Origin: 62-47 sp044463945
GTDB lineage: Bacteria; Pseudomonadota; Alphaproteobacteria; Rhizobiales; Xanthobacteraceae
NCBI GenBank assembly: GCA_044463945.1
Contig: JBIQLW010000009.1
Span: forward strand, 1 to 64,000
Direction of reading: 5' to 3'
DNA: 64,000 nt
Of the stretch, positions 27,657 through 36,649 are shown in pieces. The notes under the pieces were generated by a model that saw nothing but the letters and a program-made list of their open reading frames with translations, searched no databases and was not told the origin of the DNA. The position numbers and the translations under genes are program-made. How positions within the stretch are numbered: position 1 is the stretch's first letter; each line of letters starts with the position of its first letter.

Positions 27657-28475
27657 TCACCCGAACCGTCCGGTGATGTAATCCTGGGTGCGGCGGTCGC
27701 CCGGCGAGGTGAAAATCCGGTCTGTCGGGCCGAACTCGATCAACTCGCCGAGATACATGAAGGCGGTGAAGTCGGAGACGCGCGCCGCCTGCTGCATGTT
27801 ATGGGTAACGATGACGATGGTGTAGTCGGCCTTCAACTCGTCGATCAGTTCCTCGATCTTGGCGGTCGAGATCGGATCGAGCGCCGAGCACGGCTCGTCG
27901 AACAGGATCACCTCCGGCCGTACCGCCACGGTGCGCGCGATGCACAGGCGTTGTTGCTGGCCGCCCGACAGCCCGAGGCCGCTGGCGGACAGCTTGTCCT
28001 TCACCTCGTCCCACAGCGCGGCGCGGCGCAGCGACTGCTCGACGCGGGCATCGAGTTCGCGTTTCGGCAGCTTCTCGTAGAGGCGGATGCCGAAGGCGAT
28101 GTTCTCGTAGATCGACATCGGAAACGGCGTCGGCTTCTGGAACACCATGCCGATGCGGGCGCGCAACAGGTTGAGGTCGAGGCCCGGCTCGACGATGTTG
28201 AGCCCATCGAACTGCACCTGCCCCTCGGCGCGCTGGCCCGGATAGAGGTCGTACATCCGGTTCAGGACCCGCAGCAGCGTGGACTTGCCGCAGCCCGAGG
28301 GGCCGATGAAGGCGGTCACCCTGTTTTCATAGAGCGGCAGGGTGATGCCCTTCAGCGCTTTCGACTGGCCGTAGAAAAACTCCAGATTGCGGATCGCGAC
28401 CTTGTCGCGCAGCGCGGCCGGGTCGATCGGCGCATGAGCGGAAGCGGCGGTGGCGATCGAAGTGGCGATGGTCAT
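27657..28475 (-). CDS. pstB: phosphate ABC transporter ATP-binding protein PstB
   Basis: The ATPase of the high-affinity phosphate importer, 272 residues. Walker A GPSGCGKSTLLR, signature LSGGQQQRLCIA, Walker B VILFDEPCSALDP, and the PstB-type ending YLGELIEFG and DYITGRFG. The start overlaps the pstA stop (ATGA). Full length. Confidence 0.98.
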   Translation of the reverse strand: MTIATSIATAASAHAPIDPAALRDKVAIRNLEFFYGQSKALKGITLPLYENRVTAFIGPSGCGKSTLLRVLNRMYDLYPGQRAEGQVQFDGLNIVEPGLDLNLLRARIGMVFQKPTPFPMSIYENIAFGIRLYEKLPKRELDARVEQSLRRAALWDEVKDKLSASGLGLSGGQQQRLCIARTVAVRPEVILFDEPCSALDPISTAKIEELIDELKADYTIVIVTHNMQQAARVSDFTAFMYLGELIEFGPTDRIFTSPGDRRTQDYITGRFG

Positions 28476-29317
28476 GATGCTTTCCTCGTGCCGGACAGCG
28501 CGCGGGCGACGATGCTGAGCGCCAGCACGGACATGGTGATGATCAGCGCGCCGGTCCAGGCCAGTCTCTGCCAGTCCTCATAGGGGCTGAGGGCGAACTG
28601 GAAGATCACCACCGGCAGGCTGGAGAGCGGGGCGTTGAGGTTGTGACTGTAGAACTGGTTGTTGAGCGCGGTGAACAGCAGCGGCGCGGTCTCGCCGCTG
28701 ATGCGCGCCACCGCCAGCAGGACGCCGGTAATGATGCCGCTGCGCGCCGCGCGATAGGCGATGTGGCGGATCATCAGCGCGCGCGGCAGGCCGATCGAGG
28801 CCGCCGCCTCGCGCAGCGTGTCCGGCACCAGCATCAGCATGTCCTCGGTGGTGCGCACCACCACCGGGATCACGATCACCGCCAGCGCCACCGCGCCGGA
28901 AATGCCGGAGAAGTGGCCCATCGGCACCACCATCACCTCGTAGACGAACAGGCCGATGACGATCGACGGCGCGCTGAGCAGGATGTCGTTGATGAAGCGC
29001 ACCACGCTCGAAATCTTTTCGTGACGGCCGTATTCGGCCATGTAGGTGCCCGCCAGCATCCCGACCGGCGTGCCGATGGCGATGGCGATCACCGTCATCA
29101 GGATGCTGCCGACGATGGCGTTGAGCAGCCCGCCAGCCGATCCCGGCGGCGGCGTCATCTCGGTGAAGACCGCGAGCGACAACCCGCGGCCGCCTTCCCA
29201 CATCAGCACGATCAGGATCAGCGCCAGCACGGCGAGGCCGATGCCGGTCGCGACATAGGCGGCGGCGGTGGCCAGCACGTTGCGGCGGCGGCGCGCGGCG
29301 TAAAGCGAGGCGTCCAT
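28472..29317 (-). CDS. pstA: phosphate ABC transporter permease PstA
   Basis: A 281-residue inner-membrane permease with six hydrophobic segments and the binding-protein-dependent permease loop (EAAASIGLPRALMIRHIAY). ISGETAPLLFTAL is the PstA hallmark near the C terminus. The start ATG shares one base with the pstC stop (TGATG). Confidence 0.97.
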   Translation of the reverse strand: MDASLYAARRRRNVLATAAAYVATGIGLAVLALILIVLMWEGGRGLSLAVFTEMTPPPGSAGGLLNAIVGSILMTVIAIAIGTPVGMLAGTYMAEYGRHEKISSVVRFINDILLSAPSIVIGLFVYEVMVVPMGHFSGISGAVALAVIVIPVVVRTTEDMLMLVPDTLREAAASIGLPRALMIRHIAYRAARSGIITGVLLAVARISGETAPLLFTALNNQFYSHNLNAPLSSLPVVIFQFALSPYEDWQRLAWTGALIITMSVLALSIVARALSGTRKAS

Positions 29318-30309
29318 CAGCCGGCCTTCCTCTCGATGCGGAGCAGCATGTAGCGGGCGATCGCCAGCACGATGAAGGTGATGACGAACAGGATCAGGCC
29401 GAGCGCGATCAGCGACGACGTGTAGAGATCGCCGACCGCTTCGGTGAACTCGTTGGCGATGGTCGCCGAGATGGTGGTGCCCGGCGCCAGCAGCGACGAT
29501 GAGATCTTGTGGGCGTTGCCGATCACGAAGGTCACCGCCATGGTCTCGCCGAGCGCGCGGCCGAGCCCGAGCATGACGCCGCCGATGACGCCGACGCGGG
29601 TATAGGGCAGCACCACGTAGCGCATCACCTCCCAGGTCGAGCAGCCGAGCCCGTAGGCAGCTTCCTTCAGCACCGGCGGCACCGCGGCGAACACGTCGCG
29701 CGAGATCGAGGTGACGAACGGCAGCACCATCACGGCGAGGATGACGCCGGCGGTGAGCACGCCGATGCCGTAGGGCGGACCGGCAAACAGGTTCGACAGC
29801 ACCGGCACGTTGCCGAAGGCCGAGATCAGCGCCGGCTGGACGTGCTGTTGCAGGAACGGCGCCAGCACGAACAGGCCCCAGATGCCGTAGATGATGCTGG
29901 GAATGCCGGCAAGCAGTTCGATGGCGATGCCGATCGGCCGCCGCAGCCACATCGGGCACAGTTCGGTGAGGAACATCGCGATCAAGAGGCCAAATGGCAC
30001 CGCGATCACCATGGCGATCAGCGACGTGACCAGCGTGCCGTAGATCGGCGCCAGCGCGCCGAACTTCTCGGTCACCGGATTCCAGCTTTGCGTGGTGATG
30101 AAGTCGAAGCCGAAGGTGCGCAGCGCCGGCAGCGCGCCAACGAACAGCGCGATCATCACGCCGCCGAGCAGCAGCAGCACCAGGATCGCCGCGCCGCGGG
30201 TGATGGCGTGAAACAGCGCGTCGGAGAGTTGCAGCTTGCGCAAAGCGCTGGCGCGCTCAGCCGCATTCCGGGCGCTCACCCGCGCACCTTCCCATGTTGC
30301 GTCAACCAT
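29317..30309 (-). CDS. pstC: phosphate ABC transporter permease PstC
   Basis: A 330-residue permease with an extended cytoplasmic N terminus (about 30 residues), six hydrophobic segments, the loop EAAYGLGCSTWEVMRYVVLP and GRALGETMAVTFVIGN. It forms the channel with PstA. 192 bp carrying a repeat separate it from pstS. Confidence 0.97.
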   Translation of the reverse strand: MVDATWEGARVSARNAAERASALRKLQLSDALFHAITRGAAILVLLLLGGVMIALFVGALPALRTFGFDFITTQSWNPVTEKFGALAPIYGTLVTSLIAMVIAVPFGLLIAMFLTELCPMWLRRPIGIAIELLAGIPSIIYGIWGLFVLAPFLQQHVQPALISAFGNVPVLSNLFAGPPYGIGVLTAGVILAVMVLPFVTSISRDVFAAVPPVLKEAAYGLGCSTWEVMRYVVLPYTRVGVIGGVMLGLGRALGETMAVTFVIGNAHKISSSLLAPGTTISATIANEFTEAVGDLYTSSLIALGLILFVITFIVLAIARYMLLRIERKAG

Positions 30310-30346
30310 GCACCGCCTCCTGGCGTACCGTGCTCATGTTCTCGAT

Positions 30347-30448
30347 CGTCATGCCCGCGCAGGCGGGCACCCGGTCTTCCAAAACGTTCGGCGACAAACA
30401 CGAAACGCCTGCCAGTATTGGATCGTCCGCCTTCGCGGACGATGACGT
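30347..30448. repeat. two-hairpin intergenic repeat, copy 6
   Basis: The left hairpin is ATGCCCGCGCAGGCGGGCAC and the right hairpin ATCGTCCGCCTTCGCGGACGAT. It lies between pstS and pstC. Confidence 0.75.
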
Positions 30449-30501
30449 CCTGCCTTGTTGATCCGGCCGGCGGACAAAACCCGCCGGCCGGATCGTCATC
30501 G

Positions 30502-31560
30502 TCAGTTGGTAACGCTGTAGACCGGCTTGCCGTTGGCATCCTTGACCTCCCGGGCCCAGGTCGCCTCGATCAGCCGCACCACGCTGTCGGGCAGCGCCAC
30601 ATAGTCGAGATCCTCGGCCAGCCGGCTGCCGTTCTTGTAGGCCCAGGCGAAGAAGTTGAGCGCGACCGCGGCTTCCGCCGGATTCTTCGGCTCCTTCGGC
30701 AGCAGGATGAAGGTCGCGCCGGCGATCGGCCACGCCTTCTCGCCCGTCTCGTCGGTGAGGATCATGTGGAAGCCCGGCGCCTTCGCCCAGTCGGCCCCGG
30801 CCGCCGCGGCGGCGATGCTCTCGGGCGTCGCGGCCACCGCCTTGCCGTCCTTGTTGACGAGCTTGGTGGTGGTCAGGTTGTTCTGCTTGGCGTAGGCGGT
30901 TTCGACGTAGCCGATCGACCCCTTGGTCTGCTTGACGTTGTTGGCAACGCCCTCGTTGCCCTTGGCGCCGATGCCCGCCGGCCATTCGACCGCGGTGCTG
31001 TTGCCGACCTTCGACTTCCAGTCGGCGCTGACCTTCGACAGGTAGTTGGTGAAGATGAAGGTGGTGCCCGAGCCGTCGGAGCGATGCACCAGCGCGATCG
31101 CCTGCGAGGGCAGCTTGGCGTTCGGGTTCAGCGTCTTCAGCGCCGGATCGTCCCAGGTCTTGATCTCGCCGAGATAGATCTTCGCCAGCGTCGGGCCGTC
31201 GAGGGTGAGGTCGCCGCTCTTGATGCCGTCGAGGTTGACCACCGGCACGATGCCGCCGAGCACGGTGGGAAACTGGATCAGGCCGGTCTTGTCGAGTTCG
31301 GCCGGCTTCAGCGGCATGTCGGAGGCGCCGAAGGTGACGGTGCGCGCGGTGACCTGCTTGATGCCGCCGCCGGAGCCGATCGACTGATAGTTGAGGCCGT
31401 TGCCGGTCTCTTTCTTATAGGCTTCCGCCCATTTGGCGTAGACCGGATAGGGGAAGGTCGCGCCCGCGCCGGAGATATCGGCGGCGAGCGTCGCGGTCAG
31501 AGCGACGCCGAGACCGGCGGTGACGACACCGGCGGCGGCAAGGCTGCGAAACAGTTTCAC
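30502..31560 (-). CDS. pstS: phosphate-binding protein PstS
   Basis: The periplasmic phosphate receptor, 352 residues, with a signal peptide (KLFRSLAAAGVVTAG to about LAA) and phosphate-binding segments GAGATFPYPVYAKW, SIGSGGGIKQ, GASDMPL and HRSDGSGTTFIFTNYL. GTG at 31560 is the start: GGAG lies 8 bases upstream and no in-frame ATG suits. A Pho box is about 100 bp upstream, so this heads the phosphate-starvation transcript. Confidence 0.96.
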   Translation of the reverse strand: MKLFRSLAAAGVVTAGLGVALTATLAADISGAGATFPYPVYAKWAEAYKKETGNGLNYQSIGSGGGIKQVTARTVTFGASDMPLKPAELDKTGLIQFPTVLGGIVPVVNLDGIKSGDLTLDGPTLAKIYLGEIKTWDDPALKTLNPNAKLPSQAIALVHRSDGSGTTFIFTNYLSKVSADWKSKVGNSTAVEWPAGIGAKGNEGVANNVKQTKGSIGYVETAYAKQNNLTTTKLVNKDGKAVAATPESIAAAAAGADWAKAPGFHMILTDETGEKAWPIAGATFILLPKEPKNPAEAAVALNFFAWAYKNGSRLAEDLDYVALPDSVVRLIEATWAREVKDANGKPVYSVTN

Positions 31561-31657
31561 GGGCTTTCTCCATCCTGTGGACGCGGCGACGATCGCCCTC
31601 GATCGCGCCTGCACGCGGCTGTTTAGGCCGCGACGATTGCGCTTTTACGAACCTTCG

Positions 31658-31675
31658 ATGACACTCGGATGACAG
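31658..31675 (-). promoter_or_regulatory. Pho box before pstS
   Basis: Read on the minus strand this is CTGTCAT-CCGA-GTGTCAT, two 7-bp direct repeats 11 bp apart, differing at one base from the consensus CTGTCAT-N4-CTGTCAT. It lies about 98 bp upstream of the pstS start, a normal place for PhoB activation. Confidence 0.88.
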
Positions 31676-31861
31676 TGGCAAGCGATTGAAAAGACTGGGC
31701 TTTGGAGTCGTCACGCCTCGGCGTCCGACCGCGACTTCGCCTGGTTCACGGATTTGCAGCACGGCAGTCGTCGACCCCCGCGAAGGCGGCGATCCACACG
31801 CCGCGGCGGTTCGGCTCCATCAACCAAAGGTTATTTATAGTGGCCAACGCCGGAGTTATGG

Positions 31862-31880
31862 GTCCCCGCTTCGCGGGGAC
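31862..31880. terminator. strong hairpin after phoR
   Basis: GTCCCCGC-TTC-GCGGGGAC is a perfect 8-bp stem 37 bases past the phoR stop. There is no U-run after it on either strand, so it is at best a weak or factor-assisted terminator, or a repeat remnant. Confidence 0.35.
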
Positions 31881-31916
31881 GCCGCCGCGACAGTTTGAGC
31901 GTTTCGATTTCGGAAA

Positions 31917-33254
31917 TCAGTTTGCCGAGCGCAGCGGCAGGCAGGCGGTGAAGGTCGCGCCCTCGCCGGGCGTGCTCTCGATCAGCAAACGGCCACGATG
32001 GCGGTTGAGGATGTGTTTCACCAGCGCCAGTCCGAGCCCGGTGCCGCCCTGCGCGCGGCTGTCGCCGGCATTGACGCGATAGAACCGCTCGGTGAGGCGC
32101 GGCAGATGCTCGGACGCGATGCCGGGGCCGAAGTCGCGCACGCTCGCCTGCCATTCCGGCGCGCCCTCGGGGCTTTCGCCTTCGGTCAGCGACACCGTCA
32201 CGCGGCCGCCGGAGGCGCCGTATTTGAGGCCGTTCTCCACCAGGTTCTCGAACAGCCGCAGCAATTCCTCGCGGTCGCCGGCGATCGTCGCCGGCGTGTC
32301 GGACAACGCCGGTTCGATGACGACGCCGCGCTCCTTGGCCAGAGGCTCCAGCCCGTCGATCACCTGACGCAGCAGCGGCACCAGATCGATCACGGTTTCG
32401 GGCCGCACATGGGCGGCGAGTTCGACCCGCGACAGCGACAGCAGGTCGTCGATCAGCCGCGCCATCCGCGTGGCCTGCGCGTGCATGATGCCGAGGAAGC
32501 GCTCGCGCGCCTTGGCGTCGTCGCGCGCCGGGCCTTGCAGCGTATCGATGAAGCCGGACAGCGCGGCGAGCGGCGTGCGCAATTCGTGGCTGGCGTTGGC
32601 GACGAAGTCGGCGCGCATCTCCTCGGCCCGCCGCAGCGGCGTCTGGTCGTGGAAGATCAGGAGCAGGCAGGTATCCTTGCCGCCGAAGGTGGTCGGGACC
32701 ACGATCGGCATGATGGTCAATTCCAGCCAGCGCTCGACCGGCGCGCGATCGACGAAGGTGACGCTGCGCGGCGACGCGCTGGCGATGGCTTCGCGCAAGG
32801 CAGCGACGATTTCCGGGGCGCGCAGCGCGATCAGCGCCGGCTCGCGCGGCCGCAGGCCGGGGGCCAGTTGCGCCGCCGCGGCGTTGAAATGCAGAACGCG
32901 GCCAGCGCGGTCCAGCAGCACGGCGGGGTCGCTCATTCCGGCCACCACCGCTGCCACCGCCGGCGCCTCCACCGGATCGGCGGCGGGCGGCTCGTCGCGC
33001 GCGGCGGCGGGGTCGTGCAGCCGCCACGGCACCAGCGCCGCGCCGCCGATGCACACCAGCGCCACCACGGCGTGCGCCAGCGGCAGCACGCCGGAGATCG
33101 TCAGCGCCCCGAGGACCATGACGGTGGTCAGCAGGATCAGCGCGGCATGACGCAGGCGGTCCGGCCATGCCGCGAACGGCGACGACGGATCGGCCGCCGC
33201 CGGGCCGGCGGCGAGATCGAGCGGGGCGGATGGGCGGTCAGGCGCCAGAGTCAC
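31917..33254 (-). CDS. phoR: phosphate regulon sensor kinase PhoR
   Basis: A membrane histidine kinase that phosphorylates PhoB. It has two hydrophobic helices near the N terminus, a PAS-like region (DPAVLLDRAGRVLHFNAAAA), the H-box NASHELRTPLAALSGF (H223 from this start), N-box LVENGLKYG, DFGPGI and GGTGLGLALVKHIL. GTG at 33254 (VTLAPDRP, 445 residues) overlaps the upstream gene by 17 bases; ATG at 33296 (459 residues) overlaps by 59 and is the alternative. It is separate from the pst operon but adjacent to it. Confidence 0.93.
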   Translation of the reverse strand: MTLAPDRPSAPLDLAAGPAAADPSSPFAAWPDRLRHAALILLTTVMVLGALTISGVLPLAHAVVALVCIGGAALVPWRLHDPAAARDEPPAADPVEAPAVAAVVAGMSDPAVLLDRAGRVLHFNAAAAQLAPGLRPREPALIALRAPEIVAALREAIASASPRSVTFVDRAPVERWLELTIMPIVVPTTFGGKDTCLLLIFHDQTPLRRAEEMRADFVANASHELRTPLAALSGFIDTLQGPARDDAKARERFLGIMHAQATRMARLIDDLLSLSRVELAAHVRPETVIDLVPLLRQVIDGLEPLAKERGVVIEPALSDTPATIAGDREELLRLFENLVENGLKYGASGGRVTVSLTEGESPEGAPEWQASVRDFGPGIASEHLPRLTERFYRVNAGDSRAQGGTGLGLALVKHILNRHRGRLLIESTPGEGATFTACLPLRSAN

Positions 33255-34290
33255 CGTATTTTTCCGATCGTGGAAGGCCGAGGCCGGTCGCGGCATCCCC
33301 GGCCGTAAGGGGCTGCGGCTGCCTCGACCGCGACCCGAGAATAACCTCGCGAAACGTCAGCAAGATGACGGAGAAGATGAACGGAACAATATAATAGAGC
33401 AGCCGGAACAGCAGCATCCCCGCCAGCAGTTCTTCCTTGTCCATCTGGTACAGGCCGAGCAGCATGGCGGCGTCGAATACCCCGAGACCGCCGGGCGAAT
33501 GGCTGGCGAAGCCCAGCAGGGTCGCCGAGACGAAGATCACCGCCACCACCACGAAGCCGACATCGGGCTCATTCGGCACCAGCATGTACATCGCCAGCGC
33601 GCAGAAGGAGAGATCGACGATGCCGATGGCGATCTGCAACAGCGTCAGCCCGCCGCCCGGCAGCACCACCGCCCACGGCCCGCGCCCGACCTGGCGCGGC
33701 CGCGCCGACACCCAGGCGACGTAGCCGCCGAGCGCCAAGAGAATGGCGAAGGCGGCGAGCCGGTTGACCCACGGCGGCAGTTGATCGATCGCCGACGCCG
33801 CCTCGGGATGATAGGCGACGCCGAGTCCCAGCACGGCGGCGTTGCCGAGCCAGAAGGTCAGGCCGGCGACGAAGCAGATCTTGGTGACATCGACCGCGCT
33901 CACGCCGCGCGACGAATAGATGCGGTAGCGCACCGCGCCGCCGGTGAAGGCGCTGGCGCCGACGTTGTGGCCGACCGAATAGCTGGTGAACGCTGCCAGC
34001 GCGCTGACCCGGTAAGGCACCTCGGGATGGCCGATGGTGCGCAGCGCGAACAGATCGTAGAAGGTCAGCGTGAAATAGCTCGCCGCGACGAATGCGCCGG
34101 CCAGCGCGATCGAGCGCAGGTCGCTGCGCCCGAGCGCGTCGATCACGCGGTCCACGTCGATGGTGCGCAGCAGGTGGAACAGGATGTAACAGGCGATCGC
34201 GATCACGGTGAGGCTGATCACCACACCAAGCCGACGCAGGACCTGTCCGGCGCGCAGAACCTCCAGCGTTCTGCGAATGAGCTCCTGCAT
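33238..34290 (-). CDS. YbhN/AglD-like membrane protein (lysylphosphatidylglycerol synthase TM-region family)
   Basis: A 350-residue protein with about eight hydrophobic helices, SYSVGHNVGASAFTGGAVRY (the conserved GHxxG/GG.xxR block) and FASHSPGGLGVFDA, as in the transmembrane part of LPG synthases (MprF) and the UPF0104 family. The aminoacyl-transferase domain is missing, so it is probably a lipid flippase-like or unknown-function protein. Its 3' end overlaps phoR, so translation of phoR may depend on it. Confidence 0.82.
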   Translation of the reverse strand: MQELIRRTLEVLRAGQVLRRLGVVISLTVIAIACYILFHLLRTIDVDRVIDALGRSDLRSIALAGAFVAASYFTLTFYDLFALRTIGHPEVPYRVSALAAFTSYSVGHNVGASAFTGGAVRYRIYSSRGVSAVDVTKICFVAGLTFWLGNAAVLGLGVAYHPEAASAIDQLPPWVNRLAAFAILLALGGYVAWVSARPRQVGRGPWAVVLPGGGLTLLQIAIGIVDLSFCALAMYMLVPNEPDVGFVVVAVIFVSATLLGFASHSPGGLGVFDAAMLLGLYQMDKEELLAGMLLFRLLYYIVPFIFSVILLTFREVILGSRSRQPQPLTAGDAATGLGLPRSEKYGDSGA

Positions 34291-34677
34291 CTCAACCTCG
34301 AATGGCGATGCCGCGCGGCATCCGACCCGCGACCGGGATCATGGCCCCCGCGACACACGCTTCGGCAGCGCCGTGGTAGCGCGTTTCGGGACGAAGGAAA
34401 ACCGGGCCGTCAGGATCACGGGCAACTTTCACGGGCACCTTTCATGAGTGTCTTTTACGGGCGTCGTTCATGGTCCTCTCGTGATCCGCATCCGGGGCTC
34501 GCCGGATCGCGCACGATAGCGCGCCACCTGAATCGCCACACCAGAAAAACCCGTTGCGGAAACATCATCGCCGGCCCCTGCGCCGTCAACCCTGCCGGCC
34601 TGCGGCACAGCGCTCCATGCGACGCGACGCCACTTTTCCCGGCGCGTCGAGCCCTCCCTGGCGTTCAGGGGTCCGCT
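34291..34677. other. non-coding stretch upstream of the YbhN-like gene
   Basis: 387 bp without a supportable gene. It carries a short imperfect tandem repeat at 34416-34467 and otherwise CG-rich sequence; the promoter for the leftward YbhN-phoR genes should be here. Confidence 0.55.
34416..34467. repeat. four imperfect 13-bp tandem repeats
   Basis: Units TCACGGGCAACTT, TCACGGGCACCTT, TCATGAGTGTCTT and TTACGGGCGTCGT follow without gaps, then TCATGG. They lie about 125 bp before the YbhN-like gene start. Function unknown; too short for CRISPR. Confidence 0.6.
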
Positions 34678-35022
34678 TCAGGGGCCGAGGCTCGGGCCGG
34701 GTGGCGGATCGGAGGATGGCGGGACGCGCCCCGCCGCCACCTGTCGCGCCACGACGCGGTCGCGCAACGCCGAGCCGATGGCACAGCCCACCAGATAGGA
34801 AGCAAACATGACCAGACCAAGATCGAGCCAGTAGCCGGGGCGGCCGGGAACGACGCGCGCCACCGCGATGCCCACAACCACCGCCAGCGCCAGCGCGACG
34901 CGCTGCATGGTTGTCTTCGACAGCCCCTCGCCGTGCTGGACCACGGCGATCCAGCCCATCGCCAGCCCCAGCAGCAGCGCGCCGACGAGCCAGCCCCAAT
35001 GAAAGGTTATGAAAGCGGTCAT
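34678..35022 (-). CDS. small three-helix membrane protein
   Basis: 114 residues with three hydrophobic helices (about 8-28, 43-60, 66-86) and a Pro/Ser-rich cytoplasmic-looking tail ending PPPGPSLGP. I recognise no family. It starts 5 bases after the OmpA/BON gene on the same strand, so the two should be expressed together; an envelope role is inferred only from that. Confidence 0.75.
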   Translation of the reverse strand: MTAFITFHWGWLVGALLLGLAMGWIAVVQHGEGLSKTTMQRVALALAVVVGIAVARVVPGRPGYWLDLGLVMFASYLVGCAIGSALRDRVVARQVAAGRVPPSSDPPPGPSLGP

Positions 35023-35027
35023 CGCGC

Positions 35028-36422
35028 TCACCTCACCACGAAATCGATGCGGCGGTTGCGCGCCTTGCCGGCCTCGCTGTCGTTGTCGGCGATCGGCTGG
35101 GAACTGCCCATTCCCGAAGTTTTGAAGCGGTCGGCGGGCAGCCCGGCCCTGACCAGATAGTCGGCCACCGCCTTGGCGCGCGCCTCCGACAGCGCCTGAT
35201 TGGCGGCGGCGTCGCCGTCGCCGTCGGTATGGCCGACGATCTCGATGGCCGCGGCCGGGCAGCGCAACGCGATCTCGGCGAGGCGGTCGAGCAGCCCGGC
35301 GGAATCGGCATTGATGGTGGCGCTGCCGGGTTCGAAGCGGATGCTGGCCTGGCCCAGCACTTCCGAGAACAGCCGCTGGCACACCCCGGCATCGACCGGC
35401 GCGGCGGCCGGCTTGACCGAAATCTCGGCCTTGGCCTTCCAGCCTTCGGGCAGGTCCTTGGCGAGGCTCTGGCGGATCTGGTTGGCGGCGCCGTCGAACA
35501 GCGCGTCGCCGGACAGCTTGACCTCGCGGTCGGCGACTTCCAGCGAGCCGGTGGAGAGCCGCGACAGCGCGCCCAGCGCGCGGGTCACCGCCTCGGCGAA
35601 TCCCTTGGGCGCGCCGATGCTGGCCTTCAGCGAGTCATTCACCTTCTCGCTGAAGAACTTGCGCTGCGCCGCCTCGACCAGCGCCGCGTGAACAGTGTTG
35701 TCAGGCACGTAGCCGCTCAAGGTCAGGGTGCCGCCGACCGGATCCTTGTTGGCCTGAAATACGTAAGGCGGCGCGGCGATATCGTTGGCGATGACCGAAT
35801 AGCCTTCGGGCAGGTTGCGCAAGCCCGCCCAGATCGCCTCGCGGCCGCCAAGATCGCGCGCCATGCCGGACAGGCTGACGGTCTTGTCGGACAGCGTGAC
35901 CTTGCCTTCCTTCAGCCGCGCGATCTGTTCGATCAGCAACAGCACCGCGGCGTCGAACCGCGACGGCGCACCACGCGCGAAGCCGGTATGGTCCACCACC
36001 TCGACGCCGTTGAGCGTTGTCCGCGCGGTGTCCAGAAGCCGGGCCTTGATCGCCGGCAGCGGCGTCGCCCCACTCAGTGTCACCCGCACGACGTCGCGCT
36101 CGGCCGACCAGACGTAAGGCTTTGCTTCCGGCACCAGACGGGTGCTGTCGTTGACGAGGCGGATGCCGGGCACCGCTTCGACCGAGGCGAGCGCGCTGCG
36201 CCGCCCTTCCTGGGAGAAGGCGTCGGCGGAAAAAGTGACGTCGCGGCCGGCGACGTCGATCCGCGTCTTGTCGAGAACATCGCTTCTCAGCGCGGCCGTG
36301 GCCGCAGCCGCAAGCTCCTGCTCAAGCGGCACCGTTTCATCCCATGCCGCCCAAAGCCACAGCGCGGCAAGCGGAACAAGACCCGGCCACCACTTCCTGC
36401 TCCACCTGAAAAGTCCGCGCAT
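35028..36422 (-). CDS. OmpA-family protein with BON-like repeats
   Basis: 464 residues: an N-terminal membrane anchor (WWPGLVPLAALWLWAAW), then several BON-type modules of repeated strand-helix-strand pattern (VTFSADAFSQEGRRSAL; VRVTLSGATPLPAIKARLLD; GTLTLSGYVPDNTVHAAL; REVKLSGDALFDGAANQI), and a C-terminal OmpA/MotB peptidoglycan-binding domain (IRFEPGSATINADSAGLL, EIVGHTDGDGDAAANQ, KARNRRIDFVV). It resembles the Arfa/YiaD-like group that spans the periplasm. ATG at 36422 is chosen because the 57 upstream in-frame residues show no similarity. Confidence 0.88.
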   Translation of the reverse strand: MRGLFRWSRKWWPGLVPLAALWLWAAWDETVPLEQELAAAATAALRSDVLDKTRIDVAGRDVTFSADAFSQEGRRSALASVEAVPGIRLVNDSTRLVPEAKPYVWSAERDVVRVTLSGATPLPAIKARLLDTARTTLNGVEVVDHTGFARGAPSRFDAAVLLLIEQIARLKEGKVTLSDKTVSLSGMARDLGGREAIWAGLRNLPEGYSVIANDIAAPPYVFQANKDPVGGTLTLSGYVPDNTVHAALVEAAQRKFFSEKVNDSLKASIGAPKGFAEAVTRALGALSRLSTGSLEVADREVKLSGDALFDGAANQIRQSLAKDLPEGWKAKAEISVKPAAAPVDAGVCQRLFSEVLGQASIRFEPGSATINADSAGLLDRLAEIALRCPAAAIEIVGHTDGDGDAAANQALSEARAKAVADYLVRAGLPADRFKTSGMGSSQPIADNDSEAGKARNRRIDFVVR

Positions 36423-36649
36423 CCGATTCCCTACGGGTCTTGAAACGGAGTGAAAACAAATGCTTGGATCGCTGTCAATTTCGAAATGTGGTGTGATGAC
36501 GCATTCCGCCGAAGTCTTTCCAACAGGGTTTGTCCGACTCGGCGAACAGGATAGGCTCGCGCCCTCGTCGGTCGTCACGATACGCCCCCGCACCAGCCGG
36601 GACTATCGCTTGCCCGCCGCGCCACGATCGATCGAACAACCGGATTGGA

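Larger units (their letters stand above)
31561..31916. other. pstS-phoR intergenic region
   Basis: The 356 bp hold the pstS ribosome site, a Pho box at 31658-31675, a fragment like the dispersed repeats (CGACCCCCGCGAAGGCGGCG near 31770) and a strong hairpin at 31862-31880 just after phoR. No coding sequence is visible. Confidence 0.7.

Noticed and set aside
31862..31880. Confident rho-independent terminator for phoR
   Set aside because: The hairpin is strong but lacks a U-run; listed only with low confidence.
34416..34467. CRISPR array
   Set aside because: The 13-bp units have no spacers and no cas genes are near.
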